This document shows positions 1-6,554 of a DNA stretch of 64,000 bases, piece by piece (positions within the stretch are counted from its first letter, which is position 1; each line of letters starts with the position of its first letter). Location: positions 1-64,000 of the forward strand of contig CAJUKK010000007.1 in the NCBI GenBank assembly GCA_910586985.1. The letters run 5' to 3'. Position numbers and translations under genes: made by a program. Under the pieces are notes generated by a model. That model was not told the origin of the DNA, did not search any database, and saw nothing but the letters and a program-made list of their open reading frames with translations. This DNA comes from an uncultured Christensenellaceae bacterium. Lineage in GTDB: Bacteria > Bacillota > Clostridia > Christensenellales > Borkfalkiaceae.

Positions 1-367
1 CCAAAAACATTTCGTAGAACTCGCCGCCCTCGTCGTCGCTCACGGGTTCGGTTGCCGAAACAACCCGTATGCCGTACCGCTTTTTCAACTGCGCCTTATA
101 CATTATGCTGTCCACTCGGTTACGGGCGAAACGGTCAAACTTATAAACTATGATTTGCTCGAATGCGCCGCTGTCGGCGTCGGCTATCATTTTTTGAAAG
201 TCGGGGCGGTGGTCGTTTGTTCCCGAACGCGCTTTGTCCATATAAGTTTTAACAACAGTGTAGCCTTGACTTTCGGCATACTCTGTGCAAATGCGAATTT
301 GCCCCTCGATTGACTGCTCGTTCTGTCCTTGCGACGAATAGCGGGCATAGATAACTGCGTTTTTCAT
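1..367 (-). CDS. Large serine recombinase, N-terminal part (cut by window edge)
   Basis: Only the first 122 codons are present; the gene runs off base 1. The translation shows the resolvase/invertase catalytic domain: YARYSS at residues 7-12 with the nucleophilic serine, SIEGQIRIC, the KARSGT turn and YKFDRFARN with conserved arginines. The family cuts and rejoins DNA through a phosphoserine link and typically inserts or excises mobile elements. The start at 367 is preceded by AAGGAG about 9 nt upstream. Its position at the left edge of an accessory region suggests it is the integrase of that element, but its partner att sites cannot be seen here. It could also be a gene-inversion enzyme. Family assignment is firm; element ownership is inferred. 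Confidence 0.9.
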   Translation of the reverse strand, partial: MKNAVIYARYSSQGQNEQSIEGQIRICTEYAESQGYTVVKTYMDKARSGTNDHRPDFQKMIADADSGAFEQIIVYKFDRFARNRVDSIMYKAQLKKRYGIRVVSATEPVSDDEGGEFYEMFL

Positions 368-422
368 TGTGATTTGCTCCTTTGCGCCGTCCGTTGCGGA
401 TTGCGGCTTAAAAATTTGTTGT

Positions 423-590
423 TCGCTTTGGTACTTACCGTCTTAACCAGCAAAAAATGCCGCCGCAGGCAAATTGTCAAGGGTTTGCGCCGTAGGCGAC
501 GACGGTTTTATGCCTTACGGGAGATAAATCGTCGCCCTTTACAATTTGTCAAGGCGGCGTATTCCGTCCCCAGACGGTAAGCACAAGCGA
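423..590. repeat. Nested imperfect inverted repeat (long hairpin)
   Basis: This fills most of the 314-bp gap between the recombinase and the TetR gene. The two halves pair in order: CTTACCGTCT (434-443) with 572-581, GCCGCC (459-464) with 553-558, CAAATTGT (470-477) with 541-548, AAGGG (479-483) with 535-539, and CGACGA (497-502) with 529-534, leaving a 26-nt loop. The outer flanks (TCGCTT near 423, AAGCGA ending at 590) also match. It could be a structured RNA in the recombinase leader, a miniature inverted-repeat element, or a DNA site used by the element. No protein-coding signal fits it. Confidence 0.6.
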
Positions 591-611
591 ATAACAAATC
601 TATGTTTTTAC

Positions 612-640
612 TTGACAAAACTAATCTGATTAGATAAAAT
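612..640 (+). promoter_or_regulatory. Sigma-A type promoter of the TetR operon
   Basis: TTGACA at 612-617 and TAAAAT at 635-640 are separated by 17 bp. They lie about 40 nt upstream of the TetR start, which has an AAGGAG ribosome binding site at 670-675. The spacer is occupied by an operator-like dyad. Confidence 0.8.
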
Positions 641-656
641 ATAATTAGAATTAGTT
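619..656. promoter_or_regulatory. Operator-like dyads over the TetR promoter
   Basis: CTAATC-T-GATTAG at 621-633 is a perfect dyad between the -35 and -10 boxes. The complement of 642-656 reads AACTAATTCTAATTA and resembles AACTAATCTGATTAG at 619-633, giving a second, inverted half-site arrangement across the -10 and start region. This layout fits autorepression by the downstream TetR protein; binding is inferred. Confidence 0.6.
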
Positions 657-681
657 TATAATATACCATAAGGAGCAAACA

Positions 682-1263
682 ATGTCAAGAATAGGATTAA
701 CCAAAGACATAATTTTGCAATCGGCTATGGAAATAGTTGATAACATAGGTGCAGAAAATTTAACTCTAAAAGTATTGGCAGATAAATTGGGAGTACGTTC
801 ACCCTCTCTATATAACCATTTTAACAGTTTATCTGATTTGCTTACTGCGCTTATGCTTTACGGTTGGAAACAACTTGAATATAGAGTAATGCAAGCAGCA
901 ATCGGCAAATCAAAAGACGACGCTATTAAATCTATGTGTGCCGCATATTTGAATTTTACATTGGAACATTTAGGGCTGTTCAACATTATGCAATCTTATA
1001 ACCAGCATATATCGCAAGAAACAATAGCGGCTACAAGCGGCTTAATAGAAACTATACGGCAAGTGTTATCCGCCTATAATTTAAGTGAAAAATACGAAGT
1101 TCATACTATACGAGTATTCCGCAGTTTTTTACAAGGTTATGTTTATTTAGTTCAGCACGATAGTTTTGGTAATTCTGTGTCTATAAGAGACAGTTTTAAT
1201 GTCGGTGTTGGCATACTTCTTAAAGGACTTAAAGAAAATGAAAATATTAAACTTGGGAAATAG
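682..1263 (+). CDS. TetR/AcrR family transcriptional regulator
   Basis: A 193-residue protein with an N-terminal TetR helix-turn-helix (residues about 7-55; LADKLGVRSPSLYNHF is the recognition region) and an all-helical C-terminal ligand domain of the type that contains a GWK-like helix. It starts 8 nt after an AAGGAG site and is the first gene of a three- or four-gene unit with a hydrolase, a PEBP-like protein and a small zinc-ribbon protein. The promoter spacer carries a perfect dyad, so it probably represses its own operon until a small molecule binds. The ligand is unknown. Codon use is AT-rich compared with the core genome further right, in keeping with acquisition on the element. Confidence 0.9.
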   Translation: MSRIGLTKDIILQSAMEIVDNIGAENLTLKVLADKLGVRSPSLYNHFNSLSDLLTALMLYGWKQLEYRVMQAAIGKSKDDAIKSMCAAYLNFTLEHLGLFNIMQSYNQHISQETIAATSGLIETIRQVLSAYNLSEKYEVHTIRVFRSFLQGYVYLVQHDSFGNSVSIRDSFNVGVGILLKGLKENENIKLGK

Positions 1264-1963
1264 AGTTGTAAATCAATATTTGGTCGAATTAAACGACGGA
1301 TTTTTGTTAATCGACACGGGCTATTCAAACGGATATAAACGTTTTATTAAAAATCTATCTAAACACCGTATTCAAAAGGAACAAATAAAATATGTATTTA
1401 TTACACACGCCCACGACGACCATATAGGCTTTTTAGCCGAACTGTTAAATAATTTTCCGCACATAACTTTAATAACTAATTTGTTAAGTAAAAATAGGTT
1501 TTCAGAGGGGCACAATCGCTTTGTAGGCGGGTGTACTACTCTGCGGGCATACTTGTTTTGTAAATTTATGCGCTTAATGGGGAAAGGCGAACACACCTTT
1601 CCGATTGTGAATTTACAAAGTCATAAAACTATTGATTGTGAAAATATTGATAATTTACGCACTTACGGAATAAACGCCGAAATAGTTTTTTTACAAGGTC
1701 ATACGGACGACCAAATGGGTTTATTGTTTGACGACGGAACTTTATTTTGCGGCGATGCGGCTATGAACGGTTTCCCGAGCAAACATAAAATCATTATTTT
1801 TGTTGAAAATCTTGACGATTATAAACACACTTGGGACAAGTTAATCGACAATGAAAAGATAAAAGCAATCTACCCCGCGCACGGTAAACCTTTTGATATT
1901 GCTCTCTTGAAAAAGAACAGGCGCTATCTCGAAAGAATAAAGTTGCGAATACTTAAACGATAA
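1238..1963 (+). CDS. Metallo-beta-lactamase-fold hydrolase
   Basis: A 241-residue protein with the MBL-fold zinc motif HAHDDH at residues 57-62, a DTGYSNG loop before it, GHTDDQ and CGDAAM later, and PAHGKP near the C-terminus, which together supply the usual metal ligands. An upstream in-frame start at 1199 exists but lies inside the TetR gene; the ATG at 1238 follows an AAAGGA site and gives the normal N-terminus of the family. It overlaps the TetR end by 26 nt, so translation is likely coupled. Substrate is not predictable: relatives include lactonases, glyoxalase II-like enzymes and detoxifying hydrolases. TetR control suggests a detoxification role, which is inference. Confidence 0.88.
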   Translation: MKILNLGNRVVNQYLVELNDGFLLIDTGYSNGYKRFIKNLSKHRIQKEQIKYVFITHAHDDHIGFLAELLNNFPHITLITNLLSKNRFSEGHNRFVGGCTTLRAYLFCKFMRLMGKGEHTFPIVNLQSHKTIDCENIDNLRTYGINAEIVFLQGHTDDQMGLLFDDGTLFCGDAAMNGFPSKHKIIIFVENLDDYKHTWDKLIDNEKIKAIYPAHGKPFDIALLKKNRRYLERIKLRILKR

Positions 1964-1979
1964 ACGACAAGGAGCACAA

Positions 1980-2465
1980 ATGAAAAATATCGCTATACAA
2001 AACTATTCACTTCTGGAATTTAGTATTGTAGGGTTAGAAAACGGCGGCAAATTCCCTATTGAATATACGGGGCGCGGAAAAGATATTTCGCCTGAAATTA
2101 TAATACATAATTTATCGCCAAAAGCAAAAACAATAGCCATAACATTAGAGGACACCACACATATAATTAAAGACTTTACACATTGGTGTATTTGGAATAT
2201 TGCGGCTAATAATAGAATTGAAAAAGGTATTCCAAAAGGGAAAACTGTGCCGTCATTAGGAAACGCCATACAAGGGTTTGCTTACGGTTTGCACCGCTAT
2301 GCGGGGCCAAAACCGCCAAAAGGAAAAGTCCATACTTATCGTTTTACTATTTATGTGTTAGATAACACAATAAATTTAAGCGCATATAAAAGTAAAAAAG
2401 CCTTTCTAAAAATAGCCCATAATCACATATTGCAAAAAGGCTCTATCTTGGGCGAATTTGAATAG
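1980..2465 (+). CDS. YbhB/YbcL-type phosphatidylethanolamine-binding (Raf kinase inhibitor-like) protein
   Basis: A 161-residue protein matching the bacterial PEBP family: N-terminal strands with FPIEYTGRGKDISPEI, the THWCIWNI segment that forms part of the anion-binding pocket, and YAGPKPPKG followed by a TYRFTIYVLD strand. No signal peptide is visible, so it should be cytoplasmic. It has an AAGGAG site 7 nt before the start and lies 16 nt after the hydrolase, in the same operon. Bacterial members have no settled biochemical role; small-molecule or phosphate-group binding is assumed from the eukaryotic relatives. Confidence 0.88.
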   Translation: MKNIAIQNYSLLEFSIVGLENGGKFPIEYTGRGKDISPEIIIHNLSPKAKTIAITLEDTTHIIKDFTHWCIWNIAANNRIEKGIPKGKTVPSLGNAIQGFAYGLHRYAGPKPPKGKVHTYRFTIYVLDNTINLSAYKSKKAFLKIAHNHILQKGSILGEFE

Positions 2466-2473
2466 GCGGGAAT

Positions 2474-2653
2474 ATGGACGAAAACAAAACAATAAAAGCG
2501 TCGTATTTTTACGCTTGCTGTCCGAATTGTAAAGCCGTTCTCATTCAAGCACAAAACGGTTTAGAGGGCTATATAAAATGTCCGAAATGCGAAAAATACA
2601 TACACGTTACAATCAATAACGGAATTATAAGTACAAATATTAAGAACGCCTAA
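2474..2653 (+). CDS. Small zinc-ribbon-like protein
   Basis: A 59-codon reading frame starting 8 nt after the PEBP stop, with GGCGGG upstream. The translation has two CxxC knuckles (CPNC and CPKC, about 18 residues apart), which is the signature of a small zinc ribbon, followed by a short beta-rich tail. The frame ends inside the left arm of the operon terminator. It is probably a nucleic-acid- or protein-binding accessory of the TetR operon; no specific family could be named. Confidence 0.6.
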   Translation: MDENKTIKASYFYACCPNCKAVLIQAQNGLEGYIKCPKCEKYIHVTINNGIISTNIKNA

Positions 2654-2669
2654 AACGGGCGTTCTTTTT
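2642..2669 (+). terminator. Rho-independent terminator of the TetR operon
   Basis: Nine-bp perfect stem (2642-2650 with 2658-2666), 7-nt loop, then a T run to 2669. The left arm includes the last codons of the zinc-ribbon gene. Confidence 0.85.
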
Positions 2670-2883
2670 CTATAAAATAAGTGATAATCTGACAAAGCCT
2701 TTTATTTTCGCCGCTGTTAGAAATGTTATACTCCGAACGGCGGATTTTATATTTTTATGCATAAATACCGCAGAATATTTTAATCTGTTTTCGAGCCAAA
2801 TTCAGCATACAAGAAAGTGCCGAAACGGAGCAATACCGCCATAATAGGGTTTGCTTTCGTTCGGTCTTTTTTCATTTATGGGC

Positions 2884-2919
2884 TATTGCACCCCGTCGGC
2901 GTATTGCACGCTGTCGGGC
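2884..2919. repeat. Tandem 18-bp repeat in the gap before the sigma-like gene
   Basis: Two tandem units both beginning TATTGCAC (2884 and 2902) match at 14 of 18 positions. They sit in a 414-bp gap (2654-3067) that also has a 12-bp perfect palindrome at 2754-2765 and a possible short reading frame of 33 codons (2878-2979) whose start includes the repeat. No coding function is claimed for that frame. The repeats could be binding sites (iterons) for the replication protein downstream or simply a remnant; they are about 830 bp from the origin-like stem-loop. Confidence 0.45.
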
Positions 2920-3067
2920 TTTTCTATATACGGCGAAAACCGCCAACAGCGATTTTTTAACAAAAAAATCAAAATCTGAGGGTTTTCAAAATGCAAACAA
3001 TTAAAAAAATTTTCAAAAAAAACCGAAACTTTTACCCTCTGCCGTGCTTATAGGTGGAGGTTTTTAT

Positions 3068-3472
3068 ATGCAGACAATCAAATATACATTCGCGGACGGC
3101 ACTACAAATGAAGTCGAGGTTACGGAAGATATATATTTGATACACTTGGAATTATTACAACAAGAAAAGCGCAATCATTGGCGCGAAACACGGCGGCATA
3201 CCTCTTTGTATTACTTTACCGATATGGGTATAGACTTTGAGGACACGCGCACGGAAAACCCGCTCGATTTATACATACGAAAAGAGAATATTGCAAGCAT
3301 ACGAAAAGCAATGTTATACCTTACGGTCAAGCGGCGGGAACTCATACATAAAGCATTTTTCGAGGGAAAGACATTCCGCGCTATCGCAAGAGAACAAGGG
3401 CTATCTAAATCGGCAATATCGCAACAAATGAAAACGGTGTACAAGCATTTGCGGAAACATTTGGGGGCGTAG
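3068..3472 (+). CDS. Sigma-70 region 4-like HTH protein
   Basis: A 134-residue protein. The C-terminal half (about residues 80-134) is a sigma region 4 type helix-turn-helix: RRELIHKAFFEGKTFRAI, then a recognition helix around LSKSAISQQM. Regions 2 and 3 of real sigma factors are absent. An upstream in-frame ATG at 3044 is ignored because the start at 3068 has an AGGTGGAGG site at the right distance. Such truncated sigma-like proteins are common in conjugative and mobilizable elements of Bacillota and probably regulate element genes. It precedes a small unknown gene and the rep gene on the same strand. Confidence 0.8.
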   Translation: MQTIKYTFADGTTNEVEVTEDIYLIHLELLQQEKRNHWRETRRHTSLYYFTDMGIDFEDTRTENPLDLYIRKENIASIRKAMLYLTVKRRELIHKAFFEGKTFRAIAREQGLSKSAISQQMKTVYKHLRKHLGA

Positions 3473-3475
3473 TCT

Positions 3476-3733
3476 ATGGGAAAAGAATTGTATCAGGTCG
3501 TTGCGTATATCGCATTACGCAACAAGGACGGCTCGCCTATGATAAACGTACCCTTATATGTCAAGGTATCGGAAATCAATAAAAACGGTATGACGGAAAC
3601 GCAGGAAAGCGTTATGCACCGCATATCGGCGTTAATGATAAAGCGCAACGAAAAGCAGTTAAGCGAATATTTCGCAAACGTAAACAAAACGGCAATATGC
3701 GCGGGCGGCTTGCCGCCCGCGTGTGGCGTATAG
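3476..3733 (+). CDS. Small unknown protein upstream of the replication origin
   Basis: An 85-residue protein with no family recognised. It begins 3 nt after the sigma-like gene, with a GGGGG stretch as ribosome binding site, so the two are coupled. The body is beta/alpha-like with charged segments; the last residues (CAGGLPPACGV) are encoded by a strong GC hairpin (3700-3721) and the stop codon TAG (3731-3733) forms the first three bases of the TAGTATTAC nonanucleotide. The C-terminal tail therefore may be shaped by DNA constraints rather than by protein function. A role in replication or its control is possible but unproven. Confidence 0.6.
   Translation: MGKELYQVVAYIALRNKDGSPMINVPLYVKVSEINKNGMTETQESVMHRISALMIKRNEKQLSEYFANVNKTAICAGGLPPACGV
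3700..3721. repeat. GC-rich perfect hairpin beside the origin
   Basis: A 10-bp arm (3700-3709) is followed by TT and its exact complement (3712-3721); as a nine-bp stem it closes on a CTTG tetraloop with a G-C closing pair, a stable loop type. No T run follows, so it is not an ordinary terminator. It ends 2 nt before the nonanucleotide stem. Confidence 0.7.
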
Positions 3734-3747
3734 TATTACCACGCCAC
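3723..3747 (+). other. CRESS-type rolling-circle origin stem-loop with TAGTATTAC
   Basis: A 7-bp perfect stem (GTGGCGT 3723-3729 with ACGCCAC 3741-3747) presents an 11-nt loop containing TAGTATTAC at 3731-3739. That nonanucleotide in a short hairpin is the hallmark nicking site of circoviruses and, with one base changed, geminiviruses; Rep of those viruses cuts between positions 7 and 8. The rep gene starts 48 nt downstream and encodes the matching enzyme type. The combination makes an origin assignment strong, although nicking has not been shown here. Confidence 0.85.
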
Positions 3748-3759
3748 TATGTCATAGTG
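3745..3759. repeat. Palindrome flanking the origin stem
   Basis: CACTATG-T-CATAGTG is a perfect dyad with 7-bp arms sharing three bases with the right arm of the origin stem. In related replicons Rep-binding sites lie beside the nicking hairpin, so this is a candidate recognition site; alternatively it is an operator for rep. Confidence 0.55.
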
Positions 3760-3795
3760 TAACGCACTTGGCGGCATCTATAGGGAGTTTTTTAT

Positions 3796-4833
3796 ATGGA
3801 CGAAAACAAGGTTAAAATAGATTTAACGGTTACGGACGAAACGAGCGAACAACCGAAAAAGAACAAGCAAGCCCGCGATTGGTGCTTTACCGTAAATAAT
3901 CCCGTACAATCTGAACAAGAATTTTTGGAGTATTTGAAAACGGTGTCCGATTTGCGGTATGCGGTATTTCAACGTGAACGCGCTCCCGAAACGGGAACGG
4001 AACACTATCAAGGGTATTTCGAGTTCACGCAACCGAAATGGTTCACTACTATTAAAAAATGCCTATCTAAAAAGACGATAGGTGTTGACGCGCATATAGA
4101 ACAACGCCGCGCCAAACGAACGCAAGCCCGCCTATACTGTATGGACGAGGAAACGAGAATAAGTCCTACATACTACGAATACGGCGAGTTTATAGAGGAC
4201 GGCGAACGCACCGATTTAACCGATATAATGCGCGATATAGAAAATGACATAAGTTTTTACGACCTTTCCAAAAAGCACGGCAACCGCTTTATTAGGGTAA
4301 TGAAATGGGCGAAAGAATACAGACAAGCCTATTTGGAAAACAAGTACAAACGGCAATTCCGCAAAATGCAAGTCTTTTATATTTACGGCTCGGCGGGTTG
4401 CGGAAAGACAAGTTACGTTTTCAATAAACACGGCTACGACGACGTTTACAGAACAACAAATTACGAGTTCGGCTGGATAGACGATTACAACGGCGAAAAA
4501 ATACTATTCCTTGACGAGTTTCGCAGTTCGTTCAAAATATCGGAAATATTGGACTACTTGGACGGGCAACCTATAAGAATACGGGGGCGGCATTTTAACC
4601 GCGTGGCTTGCTATGATACGGTTTACATTGTTTCAAATATACCGCTTACAGAGCAATACACCAAAATACAACAGTCCGAGCCTACAACGTGGGCGGCGTT
4701 CTTACGACGTATAACGGCTGTATATAATTTCGACATAAGTAAAGATACGCCCGTAAACAAGCATACGGGCAAACTACAAGATAAGGCTATAACCTTAATA
4801 CCGCTTGACGATGACAGCGAAAGTCCGTTTTAG
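3796..4833 (+). CDS. rep: CRESS-like rolling-circle replication initiator (HUH endonuclease plus SF3 helicase)
   Basis: A 345-residue Rep. The N-terminal HUH nuclease has motif I CFTVNN (30-35), motif II HYQG (70-73) and motif III with the catalytic tyrosine in RLYC (Y114); the lysine that usually follows in YCxK is replaced by acidic residues. The C-terminal superfamily 3 helicase has Walker A GSAGCGKT (198-205), Walker B ILFLDE (236-241) and motif C IVSN (278-281). This order is that of circo/gemini-like viral Reps and of bacterial CRESS plasmids. A GGGAG site lies 9 nt before the start. It lies directly after the TAGTATTAC stem-loop. The likely role is rolling-circle replication of the excised element. 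Confidence 0.92.
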   Translation: MDENKVKIDLTVTDETSEQPKKNKQARDWCFTVNNPVQSEQEFLEYLKTVSDLRYAVFQRERAPETGTEHYQGYFEFTQPKWFTTIKKCLSKKTIGVDAHIEQRRAKRTQARLYCMDEETRISPTYYEYGEFIEDGERTDLTDIMRDIENDISFYDLSKKHGNRFIRVMKWAKEYRQAYLENKYKRQFRKMQVFYIYGSAGCGKTSYVFNKHGYDDVYRTTNYEFGWIDDYNGEKILFLDEFRSSFKISEILDYLDGQPIRIRGRHFNRVACYDTVYIVSNIPLTEQYTKIQQSEPTTWAAFLRRITAVYNFDISKDTPVNKHTGKLQDKAITLIPLDDDSESPF

Positions 4834-4843
4834 CGGCTCTGCT

Positions 4844-4865
4844 GGGTGGGGATCTCTTGGGTGGG
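4844..4865 (+). other. G-quadruplex motif after rep
   Basis: Four G tracts (4844-4846, 4848-4851, 4859-4861, 4863-4865) with loops of 1, 7 and 1 nt fit the standard four-tract rule on the plus strand. It begins 10 nt after the rep stop and ends 5 nt before the rep terminator. The gap 4834-5204 otherwise holds two terminators and a dispersed element. Confidence 0.6.
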
Positions 4866-4870
4866 CATAG

Positions 4871-4904
4871 AAAAAGCACAAGGCATTTCAACCTTGTGCT
4901 TTTT
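4871..4904 (+). terminator. Rho-independent terminator of rep
   Basis: Thirteen-bp perfect stem (4871-4883 with 4892-4904), 8-nt loop and T-rich 3' arm; the A-rich 5' arm makes it usable in both directions. Confidence 0.88.
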
Positions 4905-4950
4905 CCTTACCTTTCAGCGATAAAACCCGCATACCCGTTTACGAATATAT

Positions 4951-5036
4951 AGTTCGGGTTCAATCTCTGTCGTTTCTGGTGCACCAAAAGAGTATAATCC
5001 GAATTGTTTACTTGTTACAAGTGAGTGGTTCGGATT
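4951..5036 (+). repeat. Dispersed three-segment RNA-like element, copy A
   Basis: Contains TTCGGGTT (4953-4960), TGGTGCACCA (4977-4986), AATCCGAA (4996-5003), an inner hairpin ACTTGT-T-ACAAGT (5010-5022), and TTCGGATT (5029-5036) followed by T-rich DNA. The middle segment can pair with either flank. Copy B lies at 61380-61521 on the other strand with the same order and about 70-75 percent identity by eye over 60 nt. No clear promoter precedes copy A. The start resembles a tRNA T-loop and CCA end, but no cloverleaf can be built. Confidence 0.5.
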
Positions 5037-5062
5037 TACTTTTTACTTCTAAATCACATAAT

Positions 5063-5090
5063 AAAAAGAGGAGCAGAAACTCCTCTTTTT
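5063..5090. terminator. Bidirectional terminator between copy A and the MATE gene
   Basis: Eleven-bp perfect stem (5063-5073 with 5080-5090), 6-nt loop, A5 on one side and T5 on the other. On the minus strand it lies 115 nt after the MATE stop and is that operon's likely end. Confidence 0.8.
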
Positions 5091-5204
5091 GCTATATAAA
5101 ATTACTTTCTTACACCAAGCCTGTTTTATTGAATATCATGTTGCTTTATGTAAAATCAATACCTTACATGATTTGAACATAGCGGATTAGGAAAAGTTTG
5201 CACA

Positions 5205-6536
5205 TCATTTAGCTTTGTTTAGCGACTTCTTCACAAAACAAAACCAAAATAGTACACACGATACGAAAGCAGAAATCAATTCCGTAACCCAAAACGAATT
5301 CCATACGCCAATAGCTTGAAACAGATAAGACATAAGAAATGCAATCGGAAGAATTGCAATATATCTTAACAGTGATATGACCAAGGAAGGCATCCCTTTC
5401 CCCAATCCTTCAAATGTTCCGCTGATAACGACGGAAACGGCAGAGACGATAAAGCCTGCGCTTATGATACGAAGGGCAATAGCGCCTTGTTCCGCCGTTT
5501 GCGGCGTGTTTGTAAATATCCCCAACAATTGCACAGGGCATACAAGACATAGGATTGTGCCAATGACCATAACAATGAAACTTAAAAGTAGCGTAACTTT
5601 GAATATTCCTATAACCCTGTCATTTCGTTCCGCCCCAAGGTTGTAACTCACCAACGGGCGTATCCCTTGAACGATGCCGTTGATGGTAAAATAGAGAAAC
5701 GTCTGCAATTTATAGTAGATCCCCAAAATCAAGACATAGGCTTCAGCGAATGCAGACAAAATCATATTTAGGAACATTATCATAAAAGAAGGTAATGCCA
5801 TATTGAGAGAAGCTGGGATACCCAAAAGATAAAGTTTACGGCAAATTTTTTCCTCGCCACGATGTTCCATCCGTAGCCGAATGGGTATCTTTGCAATTAA
5901 GAACACGATTAGTGAGAGTGTTTGCCCAATTCCTGTTGCGAGCGCCGCCCCGAACACACCCATCGCAGGGATAACCCCTGCCCCAAAAATAAAGAGCGGG
6001 TCTAGGAATATGTTGGCGATTGCGCCAATTGCCATACAGAACATTGTCGTTTTCATTTTGCCCGTTGCCTGCAATAACTTTTCAAACATCATGCCAAGTG
6101 TAAGTACGGGTGCGAATGCGATAACAACATAGAAATATTCAATACCGTATGTAGCAATCTCTTCGCTATCGGTAAAAAGGAAGATGAATGGGCGTGTGCA
6201 GAGCACACAGATGCCGGCAAGCACAATCCCGTGTAGCGCACTGAGAAGAATGCCAAGCGTTGCCGAACGGTTTGCCGCACGTCCGTTATTTGCTCCGAGA
6301 TAGTAGGCAACTGTGGCATTGACCCCGATACCGAATCCGACACCCACCGCATTTGCGAGATTTTGCAGCGGATAGACGATAGAAATAGCGGTCATAGCGT
6401 TTTCACTGAATTGCGAAACAAAGAAGCTGTCAATGATATTATAGAGCGAATTGACAAGCATAGATATGACCATCGGTAGCGCCATTTTCAGTACCAACGG
6501 CAATATAGGTTTTTCTTTCATAAAAGTCTGATCCAC
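5205..6536 (-). CDS. MATE family multidrug/Na+ efflux transporter
   Basis: A 443-residue integral membrane protein with about twelve hydrophobic helices in two halves, typical MATE length. The N-terminus reads PLVLKMALPMVISMLVNSLY, and a GVGFGIGVNATVAYYLGA segment is the usual helix 2 signature. It should export cationic drugs or metabolites using an ion gradient. The start is GTG at 6536 with GGAGGG 7 nt upstream; an internal ATG five codons later lacks its own site. It follows the nitroreductase gene by 18 nt and shares its attenuated promoter. Substrate is unknown. Confidence 0.9.
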   Translation of the reverse strand: MDQTFMKEKPILPLVLKMALPMVISMLVNSLYNIIDSFFVSQFSENAMTAISIVYPLQNLANAVGVGFGIGVNATVAYYLGANNGRAANRSATLGILLSALHGIVLAGICVLCTRPFIFLFTDSEEIATYGIEYFYVVIAFAPVLTLGMMFEKLLQATGKMKTTMFCMAIGAIANIFLDPLFIFGAGVIPAMGVFGAALATGIGQTLSLIVFLIAKIPIRLRMEHRGEEKICRKLYLLGIPASLNMALPSFMIMFLNMILSAFAEAYVLILGIYYKLQTFLYFTINGIVQGIRPLVSYNLGAERNDRVIGIFKVTLLLSFIVMVIGTILCLVCPVQLLGIFTNTPQTAEQGAIALRIISAGFIVSAVSVVISGTFEGLGKGMPSLVISLLRYIAILPIAFLMSYLFQAIGVWNSFWVTELISAFVSCVLFWFCFVKKSLNKAK

Positions 6537-6554
6537 GAGTAAACCCTCCTACGG

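Noticed and set aside
329..580. Arginine-rich 83-codon reading frame on the plus strand
   Set aside because: It overlaps the start of the recombinase and the inverted repeat, has no ribosome binding site, and its composition reflects the repeat.
2878..2979. 33-codon frame MGYCTPSAYCTLSG... before the sigma-like gene
   Set aside because: It has no clear ribosome binding site, and its internal repetition comes from the tandem DNA repeat.
4910..4986. Possible tRNA gene ending in GGTGCACCA
   Set aside because: A T-loop-like TTCAATC and a CCA end are visible, but the T stem does not pair well and no matching 5' acceptor strand or anticodon arm exists.
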